A DNA stretch of 10,478 nt from Chryseobacterium gleum (GTDB taxonomy: Bacteria; Bacteroidota; Bacteroidia; Flavobacteriales_D; Crocinitomicaceae). The DNA lies in contig CALPSU020000060.1 of assembly GCA_943326315.2 (NCBI GenBank), positions 1-10,478 of the forward strand. The letters run 5' to 3'. This document shows positions 1-6,793 of this stretch, piece after piece. The stretch's first letter is position 1. Every line of letters begins with the position of its first letter. Position numbers and translations under genes: made by a program. The notes beneath the pieces were generated by a model. It had not been told where the DNA came from, searched no databases, and saw only the letters and a program-made list of their open reading frames with translations.

Positions 1-396
1 ATCCCAAGTTAAATTATACTCACATTTTTCATACAAAACACCAAATTGTATAGCTGCTTTTTTTCCTTTTGATTCGCTCGGAAGATCTATAATTTCAAAC
101 GAAATATTTTTATTTATTAGATTGATTTTTGCAATTGAATTATCAGATGAATGGTCGTTGACAAAAAGAATTTTTTTTGGAATAATCTTTAAATTATTGA
201 TACATTCAATAAGATTAGATATTCTTTGTTCTTCATTTCTAAATGGAATAATAACAACAAGTTCTTTTATGTCGATATTGTTTTTAGTTAAATTAAAAAT
301 TTTATTTTCTTTCTTTTTTTGAAGAATATATCCAATGCAAATACCTATTCCAAGGATAAAATATATACTAAATAGAATGTATAAAAAGTTATTCAA
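1..396 (-). CDS. Family 2 glycosyltransferase with N-terminal membrane anchor, partial (C-terminus beyond window)
   Basis: The first 132 residues are visible and the frame is still open at the window edge. Residues about 3-25 form one hydrophobic segment followed by a lysine-rich stretch, so the protein is probably anchored with its catalytic domain in the cytoplasm. Residues 47-56 (VVIIPFRNEE) and 78-86 (FVNDHSSDN) are the nucleotide-sugar binding motifs of GT-A fold, family 2 enzymes; the GKKAAI segment at about 111-116 also fits. The DxD metal site should lie just past the edge. The frame has a stop at 430-432 and no ATG, so the best start is TTG at 396, which overlaps the last 8 bases of the upstream membrane protein gene. 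That overlap suggests co-transcription and coupling. Donor and acceptor cannot be told from this fragment; an envelope glycan or lipid role is inferred. Confidence 0.85.
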   Translation of the reverse strand, partial: MNNFLYILFSIYFILGIGICIGYILQKKKENKIFNLTKNNIDIKELVVIIPFRNEEQRISNLIECINNLKIIPKKILFVNDHSSDNSIAKINLINKNISFEIIDLPSESKGKKAAIQFGVLYEKCEYNLTWD

Positions 397-1312
397 GTTC
401 TTGTTTATTTTGTTTACAAATAATAATACTTAATAATGCAGGTATTGCTAGATTCACTATCCAAATTAAGACGGAAGAGGTGAGAATTTCTACTTGACCA
501 AAACCGACACTTCCTAAAACAATTAATGCAATTGATTCTCTAATTACAAGTTTGCCAAACCAAAGAGAAGGAACTAGAGTTGTCCATAAAAATATTTGCC
601 AAATCCAAAGAAAAGTGTCAAAGTTTAAAGCGTCTTCAAATGCATTAAACATTAGCCAAAACTGTAAAGTGAATATAAAATGACGAGTAATACTGATTCC
701 AAGAATATTAAATCTGAATTTTGTATCCAATTTTAATAATTCAATAAATTTTATATAGTATTTATTTTTTAGCAAATATTTCCATCTCCATTTTTCAAAT
801 CGGAAATAAAAAAATAAAATAAAAAGTATAAAAACTGCAAGTAATGAATTTACTAAATATAAGTTTATTCCCCAAGGAGAATCATTTAAGATCATAAGTG
901 ACATCAGTCCGAAGAAAATACTTGCGAAAAATTGCGAAAAATTTGAGAGAGAAGTCAATAATATTATTGATGATCTAAATTCCCTTTTGTAATAATATAT
1001 TCTTCCAATGAAATTTCCTAGCATATTTGGAGTTAATAAACCAGTAGCTATTCCGGCCATAAAAGCTAAAAAATTAGTTTTTATGGGGGTAATTGGTTGA
1101 ATTATTACAATTGTTTTCTTCCACTTTAGCCATTCTAAACCCCAATTTATAAAAAGAAGTAAAAAACTTAGTGTGAAATAGGAGGGGTGGTATAATTTAA
1201 TATTCCAAAAATCAGCTATTTTAACTCTTGAAAGTTGTAAATAGAGTAAATAAGATACACTAAAAAGTAGAATCAATTTGATAAATACGAATATATTCCC
1301 CTTATTTTTCAT
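389..1312 (-). CDS. Polytopic membrane protein, lysylphosphatidylglycerol synthase TM-region (UPF0104/YbhN-like) family
   Basis: The 307-residue protein is hydrophobic throughout, with about seven to nine membrane segments (for example residues 10-27, 45-62, 81-101, 115-141, 150-170, 211-224, 232-250, 276-298). The conserved loop TPNMLGNFIGR at 94-104 and the PSLWFGKLVIRES stretch at 248-260 match what I recall of the LPG_synthase_TM family (flippase-like domain). Family members move or modify lipids, such as MprF-type aminoacyl-phosphatidylglycerol. This one has no aminoacyl-transferase domain, so only a membrane lipid or glycolipid transport role can be suggested. It overlaps the following glycosyltransferase gene by 8 bases, and the pair may act on the same lipid-linked substrate (inference). 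The start ATG lies 27 bases from the divergent ruvC start. Confidence 0.8.
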   Translation of the reverse strand: MKNKGNIFVFIKLILLFSVSYLLYLQLSRVKIADFWNIKLYHPSYFTLSFLLLFINWGLEWLKWKKTIVIIQPITPIKTNFLAFMAGIATGLLTPNMLGNFIGRIYYYKREFRSSIILLTSLSNFSQFFASIFFGLMSLMILNDSPWGINLYLVNSLLAVFILFILFFYFRFEKWRWKYLLKNKYYIKFIELLKLDTKFRFNILGISITRHFIFTLQFWLMFNAFEDALNFDTFLWIWQIFLWTTLVPSLWFGKLVIRESIALIVLGSVGFGQVEILTSSVLIWIVNLAIPALLSIIICKQNKQELE

Positions 1313-1339
1313 TAGTTTTATACTATTAAGTTTATTTCA

Positions 1340-1897
1340 ATGGTTGAAGATAAAATAATTCTTGGAATTGACCCCGGAACAAATGTATTAGGATACGGAT
1401 TAATTCATGTTAAAGGAAAAAAAATAGCTTTAATTAACTTTGGTATAATACAATTAGCAAAGCTTTCAACTCATCCAGATAAGTTAAAAAAAATCTTTGA
1501 AAGGTTAGATGCTGTAATAAAAGAGTATAAACCAGATGAAATGGCTATTGAGGCGCCTTTTTTCGGAAAAAATGTTCAGTCAATGTTGAAGTTAGGCAGA
1601 GCGCAAGGAGTTGCTATAGCTGCTTCCCTCAGTAATAACGTCCCCTTTGAAGAATATACCCCAAGAAGAATTAAACAAGCTGTTACAGGGAATGGTAATG
1701 CATCAAAAGAACAAGTTGCAGCAATGTTACAGACTTTACTATGTTTTACGGATATGCCTAAATATTTGGATGCGACAGATGGTTTAGCAGTAGCAGTATG
1801 CCATCATTTTTCAAAAGGTATTGGAGAGCATAATAAAGAAAAAGGAAATAAGTGGGAATCGTTTTTAAAAGCTAATCCTGAAAGGAAATTAAGATAG
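1340..1897 (+). CDS. ruvC: Crossover junction endodeoxyribonuclease RuvC
   Basis: RuvC is the dimeric Mg2+-dependent nuclease that resolves Holliday junctions together with RuvAB in recombinational repair. At 185 residues the length is normal. All four acidic active-site residues of the RNase H-like fold are present: D11 in GIDPGT, E71 in AIEAPFF, and D144 and D147 in LDATDGLAVA. The DNA-binding segment PRRIKQAVTGNGNASKEQV (108-126) is also typical. ATG 1340 places the GIDPGT motif at the usual distance from the N-terminus. The gene is divergent from the membrane protein gene with a 27-base gap, so promoters for one or both probably lie inside the neighbouring coding sequence. It ends 4 bases before the convergent lipoprotein gene; I see no hairpin terminator between them. 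No ruvA or ruvB is in the window. Confidence 0.97.
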   Translation: MVEDKIILGIDPGTNVLGYGLIHVKGKKIALINFGIIQLAKLSTHPDKLKKIFERLDAVIKEYKPDEMAIEAPFFGKNVQSMLKLGRAQGVAIAASLSNNVPFEEYTPRRIKQAVTGNGNASKEQVAAMLQTLLCFTDMPKYLDATDGLAVAVCHHFSKGIGEHNKEKGNKWESFLKANPERKLR

Positions 1898-1901
1898 TTT
1901 T

Positions 1902-2249
1902 TTATTTAGCGGTTAATTCTGTTAATTCTCTATTTACCGAATCAATAATTTCAGAATAAATATCTTGCATTTCTAATTGACGTGAGCTATAATAGTTCAT
2001 TGCTTTATTAAATCTAGAGCTATCTATATTGTATTTGTCAAATATTTTTAAACTTGATTTTATACTTGTTAGATGAGATTGTTGAATAGTAGGGTATTTT
2101 TGTTTTATATAGGATTCTAATTTTGTTAAATCTTTTAAAACTAAAACAAATGTATCTCTAGGGATAAGGTTTTTTGGTTCAGCAGATCTTTTTACTTCCG
2201 AGGAACAAGATAAAGAGAATAATATTAATAAGAGGAAAATTGCTTTCAT
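1902..2249 (-). CDS. DUF4296 family lipoprotein
   Basis: This 115-residue protein starts with a signal peptide ending in a lipobox (LFSLSC, lipidated cysteine C15), so it should be a lipoprotein of the inner or outer membrane. The rest is mostly helical. The pattern NLIPRDTFVLVLKDL (27-41), KYNIDSSRFNKAMNYY (52 onward in the mature part) and a closing IYSEIIDSVNREL segment agree with the Bacteroidetes-specific DUF4296 family, which has no known function. Its ATG overlaps the pyrC stop codon as ATGA (2246-2249), so it is the last gene of a coupled operon. The link with pyrimidine synthesis is by position only. The gene ends 4 bases from the convergent ruvC stop. Family assignment is by recalled pattern, and the lipoprotein call is directly visible. 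Confidence 0.82.
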   Translation of the reverse strand: MKAIFLLLILFSLSCSSEVKRSAEPKNLIPRDTFVLVLKDLTKLESYIKQKYPTIQQSHLTSIKSSLKIFDKYNIDSSRFNKAMNYYSSRQLEMQDIYSEIIDSVNRELTELTAK

Positions 2250-3592
2250 CGAATTTTAAATAAAAGTCTATCTCCGTTTCCATTTTCAATTATTTTTCCT
2301 TCCGAATAAACTAGGGAACCATTTACAAATGTTTTATCTATTGAATGACTAAAAGTTTCACCTTCAAACGGCGACCATTTACATTTCGTAAGAATGTTTT
2401 CTTTTGAAATGGTAATGCTTTTTTCTGGATTCACAATAACAATATCAGCATGATACCCTTCTCGTATAAATCCTCTTTCTTCAATGTTAAATAACACTGC
2501 TGGTGCATGTGCCATTTTTTCAACTACTTTTTCGATAGAAATTTTTCCTTGCTTTGATTTTTCAAGCATAGCAATTAAAGCATGTTGAACTAAAGGTCCT
2601 CCAGAAGGTGCTTTAAAATAAGATTGATTTTTTTCTTCAATAGTATGTGGGGCATGATCCGTTGCTATTACATCAATTTTATTTTCTAATAAAGCTTTCC
2701 AAATTGCTTCTCGATCACCAATCGATTTTACAGCAGGATTCCATTTGATATAATTTCCTTTTGTTTTATAGTCTTCGTTAGAAAACCATAAATGATGCAC
2801 ACAAGCTTCAGCTGTTATAAGTTTTTTCTCTAATGGAATACTATTGTCAAATAAAGAAATTTCTTTTTCTGTTGATATGTGAAGAATGTGTAATCTAGTA
2901 CCGTGTTTTTTAGCCAAACTAACAGCTAAAGAAGAGGAAATGTAACAAGCTTCAGCACTTCTTATTTCTGGATGAAATTCCACAGGAACATCTTCACCAT
3001 ATTTCTCCTTGTATATTTTAATATTTTTTTGAATTGTCGCTTCATCTTCACAATGAGTCGCAATTAAAGTTGGTGGTACTCTTGAAAATAAATTATTTAA
3101 AGTTGTTTCATTATCTACAAGCATATTTCCTGTAGATGAACCCATAAATATTTTAACCCCACAAACATTTCTTTCATTTGTTTTAAGAACTTCTTCTATA
3201 TTGTCATTCGAAGCCCCCATAAAAAAGGAATAATTTGATATTGAATTTTTTGAAGCTATTTGATATTTATCCTCAAGTAAAGATTGTGTCAATGTGTTTG
3301 GCAGAGTATTAGGCATTTCCATGAAAGATGTAATCCCTCCTGCAACAGCAGCCCTAGACTCACTTCTAATATCTGCTTTATGAGTTAATCCAGGCTCTCT
3401 GAAATGAACCTGATCATCAATACATCCTGGCAATATGTATTTACCTTCTGCATTAATTTCATCAACTAAATAATCAACGGATATTGATTGTCCAATTTTT
3501 TCTATTCTACCATTTTTAATTAAAATGTCCGAAACATATTGTCTACCTTCATTTACAATTGTTCCTGATTTTATAAGAATTGATTTAGTCAT
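2246..3592 (-). CDS. pyrC: Dihydroorotase (pyrimidine biosynthesis)
   Basis: Dihydroorotase interconverts N-carbamoyl-L-aspartate and L-dihydroorotate, the third step of UMP synthesis, in the cytoplasm. The 448-residue protein has an amidohydrolase TIM barrel. Visible sites are DDQVHFREPGLTHK (59-72), K147 in CGVKIF as the likely carboxylated lysine, H180 in ATHCE, H238 in LHILHIS, and D312/H314 in ATDHAPH. The first metal-site motif reads Q61-x-H63 instead of the usual HxH; I recall the same DDQVHFREP sequence in Porphyromonas gingivalis dihydroorotase, so it is a lineage trait and not damage. ATG 3592 is chosen because it overlaps the upstream glycosyltransferase stop as ATGA and begins the first beta strand directly. 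An ATG at 3616 would add eight residues and a longer overlap. The stop overlaps the DUF4296 start the same way. Confidence 0.95.
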   Translation of the reverse strand: MTKSILIKSGTIVNEGRQYVSDILIKNGRIEKIGQSISVDYLVDEINAEGKYILPGCIDDQVHFREPGLTHKADIRSESRAAVAGGITSFMEMPNTLPNTLTQSLLEDKYQIASKNSISNYSFFMGASNDNIEEVLKTNERNVCGVKIFMGSSTGNMLVDNETTLNNLFSRVPPTLIATHCEDEATIQKNIKIYKEKYGEDVPVEFHPEIRSAEACYISSSLAVSLAKKHGTRLHILHISTEKEISLFDNSIPLEKKLITAEACVHHLWFSNEDYKTKGNYIKWNPAVKSIGDREAIWKALLENKIDVIATDHAPHTIEEKNQSYFKAPSGGPLVQHALIAMLEKSKQGKISIEKVVEKMAHAPAVLFNIEERGFIREGYHADIVIVNPEKSITISKENILTKCKWSPFEGETFSHSIDKTFVNGSLVYSEGKIIENGNGDRLLFKIR

Positions 3593-4302
3593 AATTTCAT
3601 TTTTCGCATTTTCCATACTCCAAAAAAAGCTTCTTTAAAAATACCAGAATTCATTTTCGAAATTCCATATAGTCTATCTACAAAAGTAATTGGAACTTCC
3701 GTTATTTTAAAACCGTGTTTTAAAGCTGCATATTTCATACAGATTTGAAATGCATAGCCTTTAAAAACGATAGCATCTAAATTAATAGTCTCTAAAACGA
3801 CTCTTTTGTAACATTTAAATCCTGCAGTAGTATCTTTGATTCCAATAAGTAAAATTGCTCGAACATATACGCTTGCAAAATAGGACATTAATATCCTTTT
3901 TAAAGGCCAGTTTTTCACTTTTCCACCAGAACAGTATCTAGAACCAATACTTACGTCAGAACCTTCAACTGCACAAGCATTGTATAATCGGATTAAATCT
4001 TCTGGATTGTGAGAGAAGTCGCAATCCATTTCAAATATATAGTCGTATTTTTTTTCAATTGCCCATTTAAAACCATGAATATAGGCTGTACCTAGTCCTA
4101 ACTTACCTTTTCGAGTTTCTAAATGTATTTTTCCAGGAAATTCCAATTGAAGTCTTTTAATTATTTCTCCGGTATTATCTGGAGAGGAATCGTCAACAAA
4201 TAATATATGATAATCCTTTTCGAAAGATAAAACCTTTCGAATCATATTTTCAACGTTTTCTTCTTCGTTGTATGTTGGAATTATTACAATTGAATCTGAC
4301 AT
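3589..4302 (-). CDS. Polyprenol-phosphate mannosyltransferase-like family 2 glycosyltransferase (DPM1 type)
   Basis: Enzymes of this type move a sugar, usually mannose from GDP-mannose, onto polyprenyl phosphate on the cytoplasmic membrane face, making a lipid-linked donor. The 237-residue protein is a single GT-A domain: VIIPTYNEEENV (6-17), VDDSSPDNT (36-44), the DxD metal motif D93-C-D95 followed by FSHNPED, GSRY (120-123), DTTAGFKCYKR (157-167) and a VDRLYGISKMN stretch (208-218). These match bacterial and eukaryotic DPM1 closely. There is no C-terminal membrane domain, so it is the short form. It is the first gene of the three-gene operon with pyrC and the DUF4296 gene. The actual sugar is not proven by sequence. 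The 124 bases upstream must hold its promoter if it is not read through from recX. Confidence 0.88.
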   Translation of the reverse strand: MSDSIVIIPTYNEEENVENMIRKVLSFEKDYHILFVDDSSPDNTGEIIKRLQLEFPGKIHLETRKGKLGLGTAYIHGFKWAIEKKYDYIFEMDCDFSHNPEDLIRLYNACAVEGSDVSIGSRYCSGGKVKNWPLKRILMSYFASVYVRAILLIGIKDTTAGFKCYKRVVLETINLDAIVFKGYAFQICMKYAALKHGFKITEVPITFVDRLYGISKMNSGIFKEAFFGVWKMRKMKL

Positions 4303-4426
4303 TCTACATAAATTGGAAGGCTAAATTAATTATTATTATCAATGAAAAAATCAATATTTTAAATTAATTATTTATTACCTATAAAATATAAAAAATCAGA
4401 AAATTAATTTGTGAAATTGAGGGGCT
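4303..4426 (-). other. Intergenic gap between recX and the mannosyltransferase gene
   Basis: This is a very AT-rich stretch of 124 bases holding several short self-complementary AATTAATT motifs (for example in 4361-4370 and 4401-4410). I find no exact TAnnTTTG element on the minus strand and no hairpin with a T tract, so I cannot place the recX terminator or the operon promoter precisely. Confidence 0.5.
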
Positions 4427-4909
4427 TTACTGCGTTGTAAAAACTTCATTTACAGCATCTGATGTGATATCGGTTTCATATCCTTTAGATTGAAGAAAAC
4501 GAAAAACTTTTGATTTTTTATCCCAAATATCTCCTTTTTTAAATTCTAATTCAATTTTTTTTTTTGAAGCAAGTTTGACTATTGTTTCCCAATATTCATC
4601 TAGATCAATTTCTTTTATACCTTTTTGAATAGAATAATTGGATATGTGTTTTTGCTTTAGATGACTTGTTATTTTTATACGTCCCCATTTTTTTATTCTA
4701 AATTTTCCGGAAACAAAAGCTTCTGCAAATCGCTGTTCGTTGATGAAATTGTTTGATATTAAGTCGGAAATTAATTGATCCCTTTGTTCGATTTTAAAAT
4801 TCCAACTAATTAATTTTTGATTAATTTCAAATTGACACCTTTCTTGGTACGCACAAAGTGATTCTAGTTTTGATTTTGCCTCTAAGAATGAATAATTAGG
4901 ATCTTGCAT
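4427..4909 (-). CDS. recX: Regulatory protein RecX
   Basis: RecX binds RecA filaments and limits their extension and strand exchange. From ATG 4909 the protein has 160 residues, normal for the family. It is made of three-helix RecX repeats: AKSKLESLCAYQERC near the N-terminus, then the signature NNFINEQRFAEAFV followed by KKWGRIKI and a LKQKHIS segment, and finally FRFLQSKGYE near the C-terminus. An upstream in-frame ATG at 4957 would add 16 residues, but that codon lies within a long hairpin (4931-4971), and the extra peptide looks unlike the family start. The later ATG is therefore preferred. recA is not adjacent. The gene follows rng on the same strand, so it is either read through past the hairpin or has its own weak promoter. 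Confidence 0.88.
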   Translation of the reverse strand: MQDPNYSFLEAKSKLESLCAYQERCQFEINQKLISWNFKIEQRDQLISDLISNNFINEQRFAEAFVSGKFRIKKWGRIKITSHLKQKHISNYSIQKGIKEIDLDEYWETIVKLASKKKIELEFKKGDIWDKKSKVFRFLQSKGYETDITSDAVNEVFTTQ

Positions 4910-4930
4910 GTTAGTTTTTGCAAATGATAA

Positions 4931-4971
4931 ATGATTGATGTTGTATGAAATATTCATCCAACATCAATCAT
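4931..4971 (-). repeat. Near-perfect 41-base inverted repeat (hairpin) between rng and recX
   Basis: ATGATTGATGTTG at 4931-4943 is exactly complementary to 4959-4971, giving a 13-bp stem. After one mismatch (4944/4958) the stem continues with ATGAA (4945-4949) against TTCAT (4953-4957), leaving a three-base loop. In the minus-strand transcript it begins 8 bases after the rng stop codon. Only a broken T tract follows it, so it could be a weak terminator, an RNA processing or stability element, or a protein site. It covers the first possible recX ATG (4957). Confidence 0.85.
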
Positions 4972-4979
4972 CAAAAATC

Positions 4980-6527
4980 TTAAAGAGTAATTTCTTCGTT
5001 ATTTTTATTTACAAATTTGTATTCCAATAAATTGTTATCGGTTATACCTCTAACTGGAATCCAAACTTTATATTTTAACAACCATTTGAATTGGCGAGAA
5101 AAAGTTCCGTTTTTAAAATATGCTTCCAGATATGGATGAACAAGTAAACTTACATTTTTCTCTTTTCTCTCTTTTACTAAATAATTTAAATTACTTTCAA
5201 TTTCTTCGGCATATAATATTGAAGCCTGAACTTCTCCTGTGCCGTTACAAGTAGGACAAGATTCTGAAGTATTTATATCCGTTTCAGGCCTTACTCTTTG
5301 ACGAGTAATTTCTACAACTCCAAATTTTGAAGGAGGTAAAATATTATGTTTTGCACGATCAGAGATCATGTGCTCTTTTATTTTTTCGAAGAGTTGTTTA
5401 TTGTTTTCACGGTCATGCATATCTATAAAATCTATACAGATAATACCTCCCATGTCACGTAATTGTAATACTCTAGCGATTTCTTCGGCTGCTTCTAAAT
5501 TCGTGGATAGAGCATTACTCTCTTGTCCTTCGGCACCTTTTCTATTTCCACTATTTACGTCAATTACGTGCATAGCTTCCGTGTGTTCGATAATTAAATA
5601 GCCACCACTTGCAAGGGGAACTTTTTTACCGAATAATGTCTTGATTTGTTTTGTTATTCCAAATTTTTCGAAAATATTTATTTTACGATCGTGTAATTTT
5701 AATATTTTCTCTCTACCTGGTGCAATGTCAGTAATGTATTCACTCATTTCGGTCATGAGTATAATATCATTTACGTGTATGTTTGAAAAATCAGCATTCA
5801 ATAAATCTCTTAATATTGAAGATGTTTTATCAAGTTCACCTAATACTCTCTTAGGAGGAGTTGCAGTTTTTAAATTAGCATACATAAATTTCCACTTCTC
5901 AAGTAAATTTTGCAAGTCTTGATCAAGAAGTTCAACTTTTTTATTTTCTGCTACAGTACGAATAATAACTCCAAAGTTTTTTGGTTTGATATTATTCATT
6001 AAATTTTTCAATCTAGATCTTTCTTCAGGATCTTTGATTTTTTGAGATATCGATATTTTATCTGAAAAAGGTACTAACACAAGATAGCGTCCTGCAAGTG
6101 TAATTTCTGCACTTAAGCGAGGACCTTTGCTCGAAATAGGTTCTTTAGCAACTTGCACCAATATAGGTGAAGAAGAAGAAACAATCTCGTTTATTTTTCC
6201 ATCTTTTGGAATATCTTTTTCAGCCTTAAAATATAGAAGATCTGCTACGTTTTGCCTGCCGTGCAACGTATCACGTGTAAACTTATTTAACGAATTGAAT
6301 TGAGGTCCTAAATCAAGATAGTGTAAAAACGCATCTTTTTCAAATCCTACATCAACAAAAGCAGCATTTAGACTAGGAACAACTTTCCGAACTTTACCAA
6401 GGTAAATATCACCTACAGCAAATTCAGTATTTCCTTTTTCTTCTTGAAGCTCAATAAGTTTTCCGTCACGTAACAAAGCAAGCCAGATACCATTTGGTCT
6501 GGCATCGACTACTAGTTCTAAACTCAC
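4980..6527 (-). CDS. rng: Ribonuclease E/G family endoribonuclease
   Basis: RNase G/E cuts single-stranded RNA and takes part in rRNA maturation and mRNA decay. The 515 residues match the catalytic core and the RNase G length, without the long scaffold tail of E. coli RNase E. An S1 domain occupies about residues 36-125 (GDIYLGKVRKVVPSLNAAFVD). The two magnesium-binding aspartates are D323 in HVIDVNSG and D366 in CIDFIDM, 43 residues apart as in E. coli RNase E. The zinc-link CPTCNGTGE has cysteines 424 and 427. The start is GTG at 6527: the frame has a stop at 6540-6542 and no ATG between, and MSLELVVDAR is a fitting N-terminus. A strong terminator (6563-6596) lies just upstream, so rng should have a promoter in the short space 6528-6562 or rely on read-through. 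Confidence 0.95.
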   Translation of the reverse strand: MSLELVVDARPNGIWLALLRDGKLIELQEEKGNTEFAVGDIYLGKVRKVVPSLNAAFVDVGFEKDAFLHYLDLGPQFNSLNKFTRDTLHGRQNVADLLYFKAEKDIPKDGKINEIVSSSSPILVQVAKEPISSKGPRLSAEITLAGRYLVLVPFSDKISISQKIKDPEERSRLKNLMNNIKPKNFGVIIRTVAENKKVELLDQDLQNLLEKWKFMYANLKTATPPKRVLGELDKTSSILRDLLNADFSNIHVNDIILMTEMSEYITDIAPGREKILKLHDRKINIFEKFGITKQIKTLFGKKVPLASGGYLIIEHTEAMHVIDVNSGNRKGAEGQESNALSTNLEAAEEIARVLQLRDMGGIICIDFIDMHDRENNKQLFEKIKEHMISDRAKHNILPPSKFGVVEITRQRVRPETDINTSESCPTCNGTGEVQASILYAEEIESNLNYLVKERKEKNVSLLVHPYLEAYFKNGTFSRQFKWLLKYKVWIPVRGITDNNLLEYKFVNKNNEEITL

Positions 6528-6562
6528 GAAAGACTGTATTTAATTATAATGTTAGAAAACAG

Positions 6563-6596
6563 AAAAAACTTAGCAAGCAATTGCTCACTAAGTTTT
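6563..6596 (-). terminator. Rho-independent terminator after the 30-residue basic protein gene
   Basis: AAAACTTAG (6565-6573) pairs with CTAAGTTTT (6588-6596). Inside, AGC pairs with GCT around an AATT loop, with a 2x2 mismatch between the two helices. Read on the minus strand, the stem runs into six consecutive T (complement of 6563-6568). It begins 21 bases after the stop of the small gene, so it ends that transcript before rng. Confidence 0.8.
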
Positions 6597-6617
6597 AAAC
6601 TATTAGTAATCTACTGA

Positions 6618-6710
6618 TTACTTTTTCTTTTTATGACGATTTTTTCTTAAACGTTTTTTACGCTTGTGAGTCGCCATTTTGTGACCTTTTCTTTTTTTAC
6701 CGCTTGGCAT
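6618..6710 (-). CDS. Very small, extremely basic ribosomal-type protein (AURKAIP1/COX24-like), 30 residues
   Basis: ATG 6710 opens a 30-codon frame ending in TAA. Twelve Lys, five Arg and three His make 20 of 30 residues basic; the start is MPSGKKRKGHKMATHKRKKR and the end is a run of lysines. The composition and KRKKRLRKNRHKK pattern resemble the AURKAIP1/COX24 domain, known from mitochondrial small-subunit protein mS38, and I recall near-identical short proteins annotated in many Bacteroidetes. A structural role in the ribosome is therefore likely but inferred. The upstream bases are A-rich without a Shine-Dalgarno sequence, as usual here. A clean terminator follows 21 bases after the stop, and a candidate -7 element lies about 84 bases upstream, which supports a separate short transcript. 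The gene lies between HU and rng. Confidence 0.85.
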   Translation of the reverse strand: MPSGKKRKGHKMATHKRKKRLRKNRHKKKK

Positions 6711-6793
6711 AATTGTATATTTTAATTGATTAAATTCATTTTAAATTCATGAATTTCATTTATGTTTTAAATTATAATTGAATTTCAAGAGTG

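Noticed and set aside
122..322. 66-codon open frame on the plus strand
   Set aside because: It lies antisense to the glycosyltransferase fragment, whose conserved motifs fit the minus strand; its peptide is low-complexity Ile/Leu/Phe.
1380..1387. TACATTTG on the minus strand inside ruvC as promoter for the membrane protein gene
   Set aside because: It fits TAnnTTTG but has no -33 match and lies in AT-rich coding sequence where chance hits are expected; it remains only a possibility.
1911..1928. Direct repeat GTTAATTCT twice in a row
   Set aside because: It is explained by the repeated Glu-Leu-Thr codons at the C-terminus of the DUF4296 protein.
3593..3616. Eight-residue N-terminal extension of dihydroorotase from ATG 3616
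   Set aside because: The ATGA overlap at 3589-3592 and the fit of MTKSILIKSG to the first strand favour the shorter form.
5368..5922. Two plus-strand open frames inside rng (5368-5601 and 5641-5922)
   Set aside because: Both are antisense to conserved RNase E/G catalytic regions and show Ser/Ile/Phe-rich shadow composition with no motif.
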